From Oscillospiraceae bacterium (GTDB lineage: Bacteria; Bacillota_A; Clostridia; Oscillospirales; Oscillospiraceae), in the NCBI GenBank assembly GCA_017408725.1, contig JAFQUA010000029.1, positions 1-29,219 on the forward strand: a stretch of DNA of 29,219 nt, read 5' to 3'. The notes under the pieces were generated by a model. That model saw nothing but the letters and a program-made list of their open reading frames with translations, searched no databases and was not told the DNA's origin. Shown here one piece after another: positions 1 through 5,424 of this stretch. A program made the position numbers and the translations under genes. Each line of letters starts with the position of its first letter. The first letter of the stretch is position 1.

Positions 1-210
1 ATCACAAAGGATGGAAGTCTCCGTCCGTTGAGTATGGTGTGGGAAGATGGTGCGACCTATGAGATTGACAGAGTTCTCCACATTACGCCTGCCGCTTCTT
101 TGAAAGTCGGCGGTTGCGGAACCCGATATACAGTAATGATCGAAGGCAAACAGAGAGACCTTTATGACGAGGACGGCAAGTGGTTCGTCGAGAAGGAAGT
201 GCCTGCATAA
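1..210 (+). CDS. C-terminal part of a small mobile-element-associated protein (5' end outside window)
   Basis: The frame is open from base 1 to a TAA at 208-210, so the gene probably starts upstream. A TTG at 28 and an ATG at 34 lie in frame, but neither has a ribosome site. The visible part (about 69 residues) reads MVWEDGATYEIDRVL near its start and ends DEDGKWFVEKEVPA. This looks like a small uncharacterised protein that I associate with integrated elements of Clostridia; that is recollection, not a search. It sits 17 bp before the ImmA/IrrE gene in the same direction, so the two are probably co-transcribed. No catalytic motif, membrane segment or signal peptide is seen, and the function is unknown. 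Confidence 0.55.
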   Translation: MTKDGSLRPLSMVWEDGATYEIDRVLHITPAASLKVGGCGTRYTVMIEGKQRDLYDEDGKWFVEKEVPA

Positions 211-227
211 GCAATGGGAGGTGACGA

Positions 228-950
228 ATGAACCAATTTAATATGTCTAATATGGAGATCGAGGAGTTTTGCGAAGCTTTGGTTTTGGATTACATTCGCA
301 AGTACAACGCTCCTACCGATTATATAGATATAAGGGGTCTTATTACCGATTATCTTGGTCTTGAGATAGAGTTTGAAAGCATCGTCGAGGACGATGAAAC
401 GATTACCGCGTTTATTGCCAACGGTTCAAGAACACTCAAGATAATCAATAACGGTAAGGTTACAGAGGTTCTGTATCCCCGTAAAACAATGGTCGTTGAT
501 AAGTGTTATCTCGCTCCCGATCAACGTGAGCGTTGCAGATTCAATATGGCGCACGAAGCAGGGCATTATCTTATGAATAAGCTCTGCAATACCAATGTTG
601 CATCTTTTAACCGTGATATGGATTTGTCCGAATATATTCCGACAGAGCAGCTCCACAATGCGTTCAATATCAATGAATCAAGAGCAAACAAAATTGCTGC
701 CGCGCTTTTGTTGCCGAGATTTGTTGTAGAAAACGCGCTCAAACGATTTAACAAAGGGGAACCAATCAGAATATACGGAGAGAACGTATTTGACCCCGAG
801 GGTAGAGTAATCATGAAGCAGATGGCTGATTTGCTTGGAGTAAGGTTCCAACCCTTGTTTATAAGACTTCGCCAATTCGGTCTGCTTGACTATCACCCTC
901 TTGAAGAATTGCTGATGAAACAGATCCTTGAGTCGGAGGTGTATGCGTAA
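228..950 (+). CDS. ImmA/IrrE family metallo-endopeptidase
   Basis: A 240-residue protein with the zinc protease motif HEAGH at residues 109-113. A downstream Glu (E150 in INESRANKIAAALLLPR) sits in the typical position of the third zinc ligand. These features place it in the ImmA/IrrE family. Members cut repressors of the ImmR/DdrO type and so switch on transfer or stress genes, and they are common in integrative elements. The start at 228 follows a good ribosome site (GGGAGGTG, 215-222). No cognate HTH repressor is visible; it may lie to the left of the window. The stop codon overlaps the start of the next gene (TAATG), which suggests coupled translation. The cleavage target is unknown. Confidence 0.88.
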   Translation: MNQFNMSNMEIEEFCEALVLDYIRKYNAPTDYIDIRGLITDYLGLEIEFESIVEDDETITAFIANGSRTLKIINNGKVTEVLYPRKTMVVDKCYLAPDQRERCRFNMAHEAGHYLMNKLCNTNVASFNRDMDLSEYIPTEQLHNAFNINESRANKIAAALLLPRFVVENALKRFNKGEPIRIYGENVFDPEGRVIMKQMADLLGVRFQPLFIRLRQFGLLDYHPLEELLMKQILESEVYA

Positions 951-1249
951 TGAGACCAAACACAGCACCGAAATTTCAAGATAAACCGCTTACAGCCGAA
1001 GCTCATCGTAAGATGATCCTTTCATTTGAAGAATGTACTTCGCTGCCCGAAAGAGAGCTGAAATGTCCATATTGCTCCCATTACATTGAAGGTGTTTTCG
1101 CAGACACAACAGGACACGTCAGAGTGAAGTGCAATAAGTGCAAAGCCGAAATGGTTTTGAACGTAGCCTATTTCCGCAGGCTGCGTAAGAAACTGCAACG
1201 TAGCAGATACCAATATGCGGATTCGTATTATCAACACAGATACAAATAA
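950..1249 (+). CDS. Small zinc-ribbon protein of a mobile element
   Basis: A 99-residue protein with two Cys pairs, C39-P-Y-C42 and C61-N-K-C64, forming a likely treble-clef or zinc-ribbon finger. A strongly basic tail follows (FRRLRKKLQRSRYQY), which would suit nucleic-acid binding. Its ATG overlaps the stop of the ImmA/IrrE gene by one base, so the two proteins are translationally coupled. No enzyme motif is seen. A small DNA- or RNA-binding accessory protein of the element is the best reading, and the exact role is unknown. Confidence 0.7.
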   Translation: MRPNTAPKFQDKPLTAEAHRKMILSFEECTSLPERELKCPYCSHYIEGVFADTTGHVRVKCNKCKAEMVLNVAYFRRLRKKLQRSRYQYADSYYQHRYK

Positions 1250-1281
1250 TTAAATAATTACTTTGTAGCGTATAGGCAGAC

Positions 1282-1393
1282 CGCCCGAATGGGCGCAGAT
1301 CTCAAGCATCGTATGAAGGCAAGTAACAGAGTATAACTCTGTCTTGTTTCCGTGCGATGCTTTTTTACATACTGCATTACTGCCTTCATACGA
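1282..1393 (+). promoter_or_regulatory. Structured non-coding region with competing stems
   Basis: Several perfect inverted repeats lie between the zinc-ribbon gene and the recombinase-like gene. CGCCC/GGGCG (1282-1286/1291-1295) has a GAAT loop. ACAGAGT/ACTCTGT (about 1326-1342) is nested inside AAGCATCG/CGATGCTT (1304-1311/1355-1362), and the outer stem runs into TTTTTT like a terminator. A longer 13-bp pairing, 1309-1321 with 1381-1393, shares three bases with the terminator-like stem. The two folds therefore compete, as in attenuators. No ORF explains this conservation of symmetry. The regulatory role is inferred. Confidence 0.5.
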
Positions 1394-1400
1394 AACGTTG

Positions 1401-1436
1401 AGCCTCCTCCTGCCTTGCGCGGGAGGAGGCTTTTTT
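1401..1436 (+). terminator. Intrinsic terminator after the structured region
   Basis: The stem AGCCTCCTCC (1401-1410) pairs with GGAGGAGGCT (1422-1431) across an 11-base loop and runs into a T tract (1431-1436). It is a strong rho-independent terminator on the plus strand. It would end transcription from the ImmA/IrrE unit or from a short RNA covering 1282-1436. Confidence 0.75.
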
Positions 1437-1529
1437 GTTTATCCGGACTCAAAACGGTTTTCAAAACGATTATATCGCAAAGGCGGTGATGATCGTGTGG
1501 GAGACCTATATAGCTAAATATCCTTAATC

Positions 1530-1585
1530 CCTTGAATTTTGATTTTCAACAGAACAGTTCAAAAACAAAATTTCAAAATTCAAGG
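1530..1585 (+). promoter_or_regulatory. 13-bp inverted repeat covering a ribosome binding site
   Basis: CCTTGAATTTTGA (1530-1542) is perfectly complementary to 1573-1585, with a 30-base loop. The right arm overlaps the AAGGAG ribosome site (1582-1587) of the gene starting at 1595. If transcribed, the RNA would hide that ribosome site, pointing to translational control or silencing by read-through transcripts. The pairing is directly visible; the function is inferred. Confidence 0.5.
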
Positions 1586-1594
1586 AGATTAAAA

Positions 1595-2494
1595 ATGATT
1601 ACAACAATTTACTTAGTTAAGAAGAACCCCAACAAGCCCAACAGCGAAGATAATTGGCTGATGATGTCAATCGCAGAGTTCAACGAGTTTGTCAAGACAC
1701 CCGAAGCAAAGGGAAGATACTTTGCAGATTTGGGCGCACACGAATATAGCGATATTTGGTATGTCGCGGAGTGCGATATGGCACAGGCTGAACTCGCAAG
1801 CAGAACAAATAAGAGAAAGAAGTCGGAGCTTGGAATTACCGAGCAGGGAAAGTATAGTGGTAAATATGCTTTGACCGATGTACTTATCTGTGGTTGCTGT
1901 GGTTCTCATTACCGCAGAACCGGAAAGAATGTAAAAGGAGAGGTTCAACACGTTTGGCGTTGCCTCGGACGAATTGAGCATCGTTGCAAAGAAGCGGTTG
2001 GAATGGAAGAAAAGAAGCTCCACGCGGCTATATGCAGATGCCTTTCCGATATGATGGAGTGCAGGGAAGAAGTTATAAATCTTTGCCGCACTAATTTGCA
2101 ATTTGCACTTACAGGAGACAGTAAGGTTCTTGATGCTTATGCTATTGAGAATCAGATCCGAACCCATCAAGAGGAGATTGACGTTTTGATGGAGCAAGAG
2201 GCAAATACTCAAGGTGATCCCGAAAGATACGAAAAGGCGATTAAAGGGATATATGAAAAAATCGGAGTCCTTCGTGAGCAACTCCGTTTGGCAAAAGAAC
2301 AGGCAGCTACAAGCGAAAGCATCCAATCTGAAATCGAAAGGTTTATGAAAACAATCCAAGAATATAGTGGAGATAGTTTTACTGAGTATGATGATACGAT
2401 TGTGAGACGTTTGATAGAGTGCATTAAAGTATCCCCGGATAGAACGATTGAGATCATTCTGAAAGGTGGAATCCACGGCAAAGAAAAAGTGTGA
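1595..2494 (+). CDS. Truncated large serine recombinase fused to an unrelated N-terminal segment
   Basis: This 299-residue reading uses the ATG at 1595, chosen because AAGGAG lies 7 bases upstream; an upstream in-frame TTG at 1532 has no such site. Residues 1 to about 60 (starting MITTIYLVKKNPNKP) look like a small element protein of another family. From about residue 62 the sequence (AQAELASRTNKRKKSELG, then QGKYSGKYAL) matches the C-terminal half of large serine integrases. That half includes the zinc ribbon (CGCCG, then WRCLGR and later Cys) and a long Gln/Glu-rich coiled coil. The catalytic resolvase domain with its nucleophilic Ser and the following recombinase domain are missing. It is probably a deletion fusion: it could still bind DNA but cannot recombine. 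It may be a pseudogene-like remnant or a regulator. Confidence 0.7.
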   Translation: MITTIYLVKKNPNKPNSEDNWLMMSIAEFNEFVKTPEAKGRYFADLGAHEYSDIWYVAECDMAQAELASRTNKRKKSELGITEQGKYSGKYALTDVLICGCCGSHYRRTGKNVKGEVQHVWRCLGRIEHRCKEAVGMEEKKLHAAICRCLSDMMECREEVINLCRTNLQFALTGDSKVLDAYAIENQIRTHQEEIDVLMEQEANTQGDPERYEKAIKGIYEKIGVLREQLRLAKEQAATSESIQSEIERFMKTIQEYSGDSFTEYDDTIVRRLIECIKVSPDRTIEIILKGGIHGKEKV

Positions 2495-2521
2495 ATTCTT
2501 TTTAAACATTTCAAAATTCTA

Positions 2522-2550
2522 TTGACTTAGCTGCTTGATTGTGCTATAAT
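2522..2550 (+). promoter_or_regulatory. Sigma-A promoter with extended -10
   Basis: TTGACT (2522-2527), 17-bp spacer, TATAAT (2545-2550), with TGC directly before the -10. This is close to consensus. No gene begins for almost 500 bp downstream, but an intrinsic terminator does, which is the basis for the small-RNA candidate. Confidence 0.75.
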
Positions 2551-2593
2551 CTGTTTGTTAAGAAAAAGCCCTCCAAAATCGTCCGAATCGTCA

Positions 2594-2613
2594 AAGGTTC
2601 GAAATTGTTGGGG
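2594..2613 (+). repeat. 20-bp direct repeat, copy 1
   Basis: AAGGTTCGAAATTGTTGGGG is identical to bases 3831-3850. Both copies follow an arm able to pair with GGTTCG and both precede an intrinsic terminator. The copies bracket the esterase gene. Confidence 0.8.
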
Positions 2614-2618
2614 GGAGC

Positions 2619-2659
2619 CAAAACAAAACGGAGTCCAAACGGATTCCGTTTTTGTTTTG
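2619..2659 (+). terminator. Long terminator-like hairpin
   Basis: CAAAACAAAACGGA (2619-2632) pairs with 2645-2659 apart from one extra base. The 3' arm contains TTTTT. It can act as an intrinsic terminator for the promoter at 2522-2550. Confidence 0.6.
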
Positions 2660-2692
2660 CTTTCTCTGTTCGATTTATGGCAACACTCCATA

Positions 2693-2785
2693 TCCGCACG
2701 TAGTGCGGAAAAGGGGCAACTTGCGGAGCAAGTTGTGAGCGAGCAAAGCGAGAAAAAGGGGTAAGGTTTGCTAAGCAAACCTTAT
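2693..2785. repeat. Cluster of perfect short hairpins in a non-coding stretch
   Basis: TCCGCAC/GTGCGGA (2693-2699/2703-2709), CAACTTGC/GCAAGTTG (2717-2724/2728-2735) and AAGGTTTGC/GCAAACCTT (about 2764-2784) are perfect stems with three-base loops. GCGAG direct repeats fill the gaps. The tight loops resemble REP-like or element-end DNA rather than terminators, because none is followed by a T tract. The role is unknown. Confidence 0.6.
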
Positions 2786-2802
2786 AGCGAGCTTGCGAGC
2801 GG

Positions 2803-2834
2803 TCGTTGGGTTCAAGTTGGGCAAGGGGAGCCAT
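2803..2834 (+). other. Degenerate tRNA-3'-end-like segment
   Basis: This stretch contains GGTCG, then GGGTTCAAG, then GGGGAGCCA, in the order of a variable loop, T-arm and acceptor end. The stems do not pair and no 5' half is present, so it is not a working tRNA. It resembles the 2594-2620 segment (GGTTCGAAA, then GGGGAGCCA). It may be left over from integration at a tRNA gene; this is weak inference. Confidence 0.25.
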
Positions 2835-2860
2835 AATGGGGCAACAATTTTGCACCCTAA

Positions 2861-2898
2861 CACAAAAGTCCTTGATTTTCAAGGGCTTTTCGTGTTTT
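2861..2898 (+). terminator. Terminator-like hairpin
   Basis: CCTTGA/TCAAGG (2870-2875/2879-2884) is the inner stem, extended by AAAAG/CTTTT and CAC/GTG, followed by TTTTT. The 2,515-3,038 gap contains no supported gene, only this element, the promoter/terminator pair and the hairpin cluster. Confidence 0.6.
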
Positions 2899-2981
2899 TA
2901 GGGGTAAAAAACAACCCTCTTTCACCATTGCACCTTTTTCTCGACCTTATGGACTTGAACCTTCGAATTTATGAGAACATA

Positions 2982-3010
2982 TTGAATTCATAGAAATTTT
3001 GTGATATAAT
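2982..3010 (+). promoter_or_regulatory. Promoter of the SASA esterase gene
   Basis: TTGAAT (2982-2987), 17-bp spacer, TATAAT (3005-3010), with TGA directly before the -10. A ribosome site (AAAGGA, 3021-3026) and ATG (3039) follow. Confidence 0.75.
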
Positions 3011-3038
3011 TAAATTAAAGAAAGGATGTGCAATCAAT

Positions 3039-3812
3039 ATGCTGAAGGATTTTACAAAAGAAAAATTTGATATTATTATTCAGGCGGGGCAGTCAAATGC
3101 CGAGGGATATGGATTTGGGCCGGTAAAAGAGCCGTATGTTCCTTGCGATAAAGTTTTTTACCTGAATCACGACCTCACGATTTCGCAGGCGTGTGAAAAG
3201 GTGTCGGGGAACGAAATTCAGACGAATTGGAGTCTTTCTTTTTCGCGCGAGTACATAAATGGGGGCATGCTGAAAGACGGTAGAAAGCTCTTGATATTGC
3301 GTTGCGCAGTAGGCGGCACGGGATTTTCGGATAAGCGCTGGGGAATGGAGGATGACCTTTATCTTCATATGATGGAGATGATCTGTACTGCATTGGCACT
3401 CAATCGTGAAAATCGTTTGATTGCCATGCTGTGGCATCAGGGGGAAACGGATGCGATTAACAAGGCTTCTTATGAAACCCACTATGCCAATCTGACAACC
3501 CTGTTGGAAACTGTAAAATCTACTTTTAATGCCGAGGCTCTGCCGTTTATTGCGGGCGACTTCGTACAGGAGTGGAAAAATAATAATATAGATATATGCA
3601 CGCCGATTGTTGATGCTATACGTGCGGTTTGTTGTGACTGTGGATGCGGTGGATTTGTGGAAAGTGATGGTCTTATGTCAAATAATCAGGCACTCTCTTA
3701 CTATCCGTTAGGCTGGAAGGATACGATTCATTTTTGCCGAGAGTCTGTATATGAATTGGGCGTCAGGTATTTTAAATGCTTCGCAAGCATCGTATCCGCC
3801 TCTGCAAAATAA
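3039..3812 (+). CDS. SASA-domain carbohydrate esterase (sialate O-acetylesterase / CE6 type)
   Basis: A 257-residue SGNH-like hydrolase with the SASA/CE6 blocks in order: QAGQSNAEG with nucleophile Ser19, GGTGF near 92-96, LWHQGETDA at 131-139, and D228-T-I-H231 for the catalytic Asp/His pair. Related enzymes remove O-acetyl groups from sialic acid or from plant xylan side chains. There is no signal peptide, so it is predicted to be cytoplasmic and to act on imported or internal sugars. It has its own promoter and terminator and no sugar-use neighbours. Its A+T-rich composition matches the accessory region to the left, and it is flanked by the 20-bp repeats, so it is a likely cargo gene. Substrate is not assignable. 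Confidence 0.85.
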   Translation: MLKDFTKEKFDIIIQAGQSNAEGYGFGPVKEPYVPCDKVFYLNHDLTISQACEKVSGNEIQTNWSLSFSREYINGGMLKDGRKLLILRCAVGGTGFSDKRWGMEDDLYLHMMEMICTALALNRENRLIAMLWHQGETDAINKASYETHYANLTTLLETVKSTFNAEALPFIAGDFVQEWKNNNIDICTPIVDAIRAVCCDCGCGGFVESDGLMSNNQALSYYPLGWKDTIHFCRESVYELGVRYFKCFASIVSASAK

Positions 3813-3830
3813 TGCTGTACTGACGAACCG

Positions 3831-3850
3831 AAGGTTCGAAATTGTTGGGG
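3831..3850 (+). repeat. 20-bp direct repeat, copy 2
   Basis: Identical to 2594-2613. It overlaps the hairpin CGAACC-GAA-GGTTCG (about 3824-3838). The copy spacing is 1,237 bp and encloses the hairpin cluster and the esterase gene. Confidence 0.8.
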
Positions 3851-3857
3851 TAACTCA

Positions 3858-3887
3858 AAGAACCACCCAATAGGGTGGTTCTTTTTT
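3858..3887 (+). terminator. Intrinsic terminator of the esterase gene
   Basis: AAGAACCACCC (3858-3868) pairs perfectly with 3873-3883 across an AATA loop and ends in TTTTTT. Confidence 0.85.
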
Positions 3888-3918
3888 GCAATGTATGTTT
3901 CCTGTGGTTTTTCTTACA

Positions 3919-3948
3919 AAAAAGAAAGAGCCCGGGAGGACTCTCTCT
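3919..3948 (-). terminator. Terminator of the minus-strand small gene
   Basis: Read on the minus strand, AGAGTCC pairs with GGGCTCT (one G-T pair) and is followed by TTCTTTTTT. It lies directly after the stop codon at 3951. Confidence 0.55.
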
Positions 3949-3950
3949 TT

Positions 3951-4211
3951 TTACAGATCTTGGAGGTCTGCCATGGGGATATCGTTTTCCAGATTGTCCC
4001 GGGCAAGATCGTTGTCGATCTCACGATATGCCTTGGAGATGGGGCGGTCTGTGTGCCAGACTTTTTGATCGGAACCGTAGGTTCCGGCAACGATGGGACG
4101 GGCTGGTGTTTTTCCGCTTTTTGCTTTCCCTTGAATCTGGGGAACGGGGGATTCTGTATTTTTAGGATGCAGCTGGGTCCAGTCCGGCCGTGCCATGCCT
4201 TTTTTCGCCAT
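3951..4211 (-). CDS. Small conserved protein of unknown function, DNLENDIP-type
   Basis: An 86-residue protein starting MAKKGMARPDWTQ and ending DNDLARDNLENDIPMADLQD plus a final Leu. I recognise this end-to-end pattern as a small hydrophilic protein conserved in clostridial genomes; no database check was made. The ATG at 4211 is preferred over the in-frame GTG at 4220 because GAGGTG lies about 6 bases before the ATG and overlaps the GTG. No Cys, membrane segment or signal peptide is present. The middle is Pro/Lys-rich and probably flexible. It has its own terminator. The function is unknown. Confidence 0.7.
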   Translation of the reverse strand: MAKKGMARPDWTQLHPKNTESPVPQIQGKAKSGKTPARPIVAGTYGSDQKVWHTDRPISKAYREIDNDLARDNLENDIPMADLQDL

Positions 4212-4334
4212 AATAATCACCTCACAACAGTTTTCCCCGTTGTTATGAGGATATACAAAGATTTTTTCGTTTTCATGTTATAATGGACCGCTGATTCCCT
4301 ATAATCAAGGAAACCTTTTTAGAATTGCATAAAG

Positions 4335-4362
4335 AAAGCGGAGGTCTTATGACCTCCGCTTT
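4335..4362 (-). terminator. Intrinsic terminator of the carboxypeptidase gene
   Basis: A perfect 12-bp stem (4335-4346/4351-4362) with a TTAT loop starts two bases beyond the stop codon of the VanY-like gene. Read on the minus strand it is followed by CTTTATG, a modest U tract. Confidence 0.75.
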
Positions 4363-4364
4363 GG

Positions 4365-5291
4365 TTATTCGTCTGTAAGGCTGTCTAAGTATTCCTCCAG
4401 GCACAAACCGGAATCGTAGACCTCTTTTGCCAGTGACTTACCAAGATAGCGGTAATGCCAAGGCTCGTAGATGATACCGGTGGCTTCGCTCTTGCTACTG
4501 GGGTAGCGCAGAATAAAGCCGTATTTCCAACTGTTTTCCATGAGCCATTTTTGCACCGGTGTATTTTCCTGTGCTTCATCCAGGTTTCGGTAGCTGTCGT
4601 CCACCAGATCAAAGGCAAGGCCCAATTCGTGCTCGCTGGTGCCGGGGACTGCAACCACGGTGCCGGCAAGCTTGCGGGCATCTGCTTCACTGTAGCCCTC
4701 GGCAATGAGACGCTGAATCTTATTGTTATAAAGCCATGTCTGATCGCCGTGGGTGCGGTAGGCGGAGGCTATATAGGGCTGCAGACCGGCATTTTTGCAC
4801 GCTTGCAGCATTTCCATCAATGCGTCATAGCAGATGGCGTTGGAATACTGCCAGCCGTTGATGGTAACGATCTCGGGATCGTAGTCCTCCGGCAGGAAGT
4901 TCCATGGGTTTACCAGTAAAACCTCCGAACCGTCAGAGCCAAAATAGCGGCTTTGACCGTCGATTTCAACTTTGCCTGTGGCCATGACACCGGATTCTTT
5001 GAAGTAGTAAAGCTGCTCGTCAATTTCCTGCCAACCGGTTAACATAACACCGTTTTCGTCATAGAAGTATTTTTTGCCGGCCTCTTCAATCCAACCGATC
5101 TTAGGCGCCGGCGGCAGGGTGGTTACCGGTGGATGTGTTGTGGGAGAAACTGTGGTAGGAGGGATCGTTGCTGCCGGCGGTGTGGTTTGCACCGGAGGTG
5201 TCAGACTGGGGGTGGGGAGCAGATAGCTGCAGCCGCCCAGCACAGCAGCCAAAAGACAGACAAGTGAAACAGTAAAGAGCCGGGACCTCAT
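4365..5291 (-). CDS. VanY-type D-Ala-D-Ala carboxypeptidase lipoprotein with wall-binding repeats
   Basis: A 308-residue lipoprotein: hydrophobic signal, lipobox LGGC with Cys21, and a Thr/Pro-rich linker (about 25-63). Glucan/choline-binding-type repeats with GWxxxxxxxYY/F patterns span 66-120, and a VanY peptidase domain spans about 130-300. The zinc and catalytic signature is intact: SEHELGLAFD (S219, H221, D228) and EPWH (E276, H279), with substrate-side SAYR at 176-179. The family trims the terminal D-Ala of peptidoglycan stem peptides on the outer membrane face. The ATG at 5291 is chosen because GGAGG lies 7 bases upstream and the signal sequence starts there; a 14-residue longer reading has neither. 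It is divergent from the CyuA-like gene. No VanRS or ligase genes are nearby, so wall maturation is likelier than glycopeptide resistance. Confidence 0.9.
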   Translation of the reverse strand: MRSRLFTVSLVCLLAAVLGGCSYLLPTPSLTPPVQTTPPAATIPPTTVSPTTHPPVTTLPPAPKIGWIEEAGKKYFYDENGVMLTGWQEIDEQLYYFKESGVMATGKVEIDGQSRYFGSDGSEVLLVNPWNFLPEDYDPEIVTINGWQYSNAICYDALMEMLQACKNAGLQPYIASAYRTHGDQTWLYNNKIQRLIAEGYSEADARKLAGTVVAVPGTSEHELGLAFDLVDDSYRNLDEAQENTPVQKWLMENSWKYGFILRYPSSKSEATGIIYEPWHYRYLGKSLAKEVYDSGLCLEEYLDSLTDE

Positions 5292-5323
5292 GGCGATTCC
5301 TCCTAAGCAATGTATCTGCGCCC

Positions 5324-5352
5324 ATTTTACCACAAATTTTGACAGGGCGCAA
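5324..5352 (-). promoter_or_regulatory. Promoter of the VanY-like gene
   Basis: Minus strand TTGCGC (5347-5352), 17-bp spacer, TAAAAT (5324-5329) preceded by TGG. Confidence 0.6.
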
Positions 5353-5364
5353 GGCGGATTCGCA

Positions 5365-5393
5365 TTTACTTTTTGCGCTGTGGATGGTACAAT
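5365..5393 (+). promoter_or_regulatory. Promoter of the CyuA-like gene
   Basis: TTTACT (5365-5370), 17-bp spacer, TACAAT (5388-5393) preceded by TGG. It is back to back with the VanY promoter, only 12 bp away. Confidence 0.55.
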
Positions 5394-5424
5394 ACAGAAA
5401 GATACAGATAAGGAGAGATTTACC

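Larger units (their letters stand above)
2557..2659 (+). ncRNA. Candidate small RNA of about 100 nt
   Basis: A near-consensus promoter ends at 2550 and a hairpin with a T-rich 3' arm ends at 2659, with no convincing coding sequence between. The predicted transcript could form CGAATC/GGTTCG (2585-2590/2596-2601), followed by AAATTGTTGGGG and the terminator. The hairpin and this tail recur at 3825-3850. It matches no RNA family I can name, and expression is inferred from signals only. Confidence 0.35.

Noticed and set aside
1667..2509. A 280-codon minus-strand frame opposite the recombinase fusion
   Set aside because: Cys/Phe/Leu-rich nonsense-like composition and no ribosome site; the plus strand has recognisable recombinase sequence.
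2690..2800. CRISPR array
   Set aside because: The repeats are short hairpins of different sequence with no regular spacing, no spacers and no cas genes.
2803..2834. A tRNA gene
   Set aside because: Only a T-arm and acceptor-like order is visible. The stems do not pair and no D or anticodon arm exists, so it is kept only as a degenerate tRNA-like segment.
4365..5291. Vancomycin resistance locus
   Set aside because: A VanY-type domain alone, with wall-binding repeats and no VanHAX or VanRS genes, fits normal peptidoglycan trimming.
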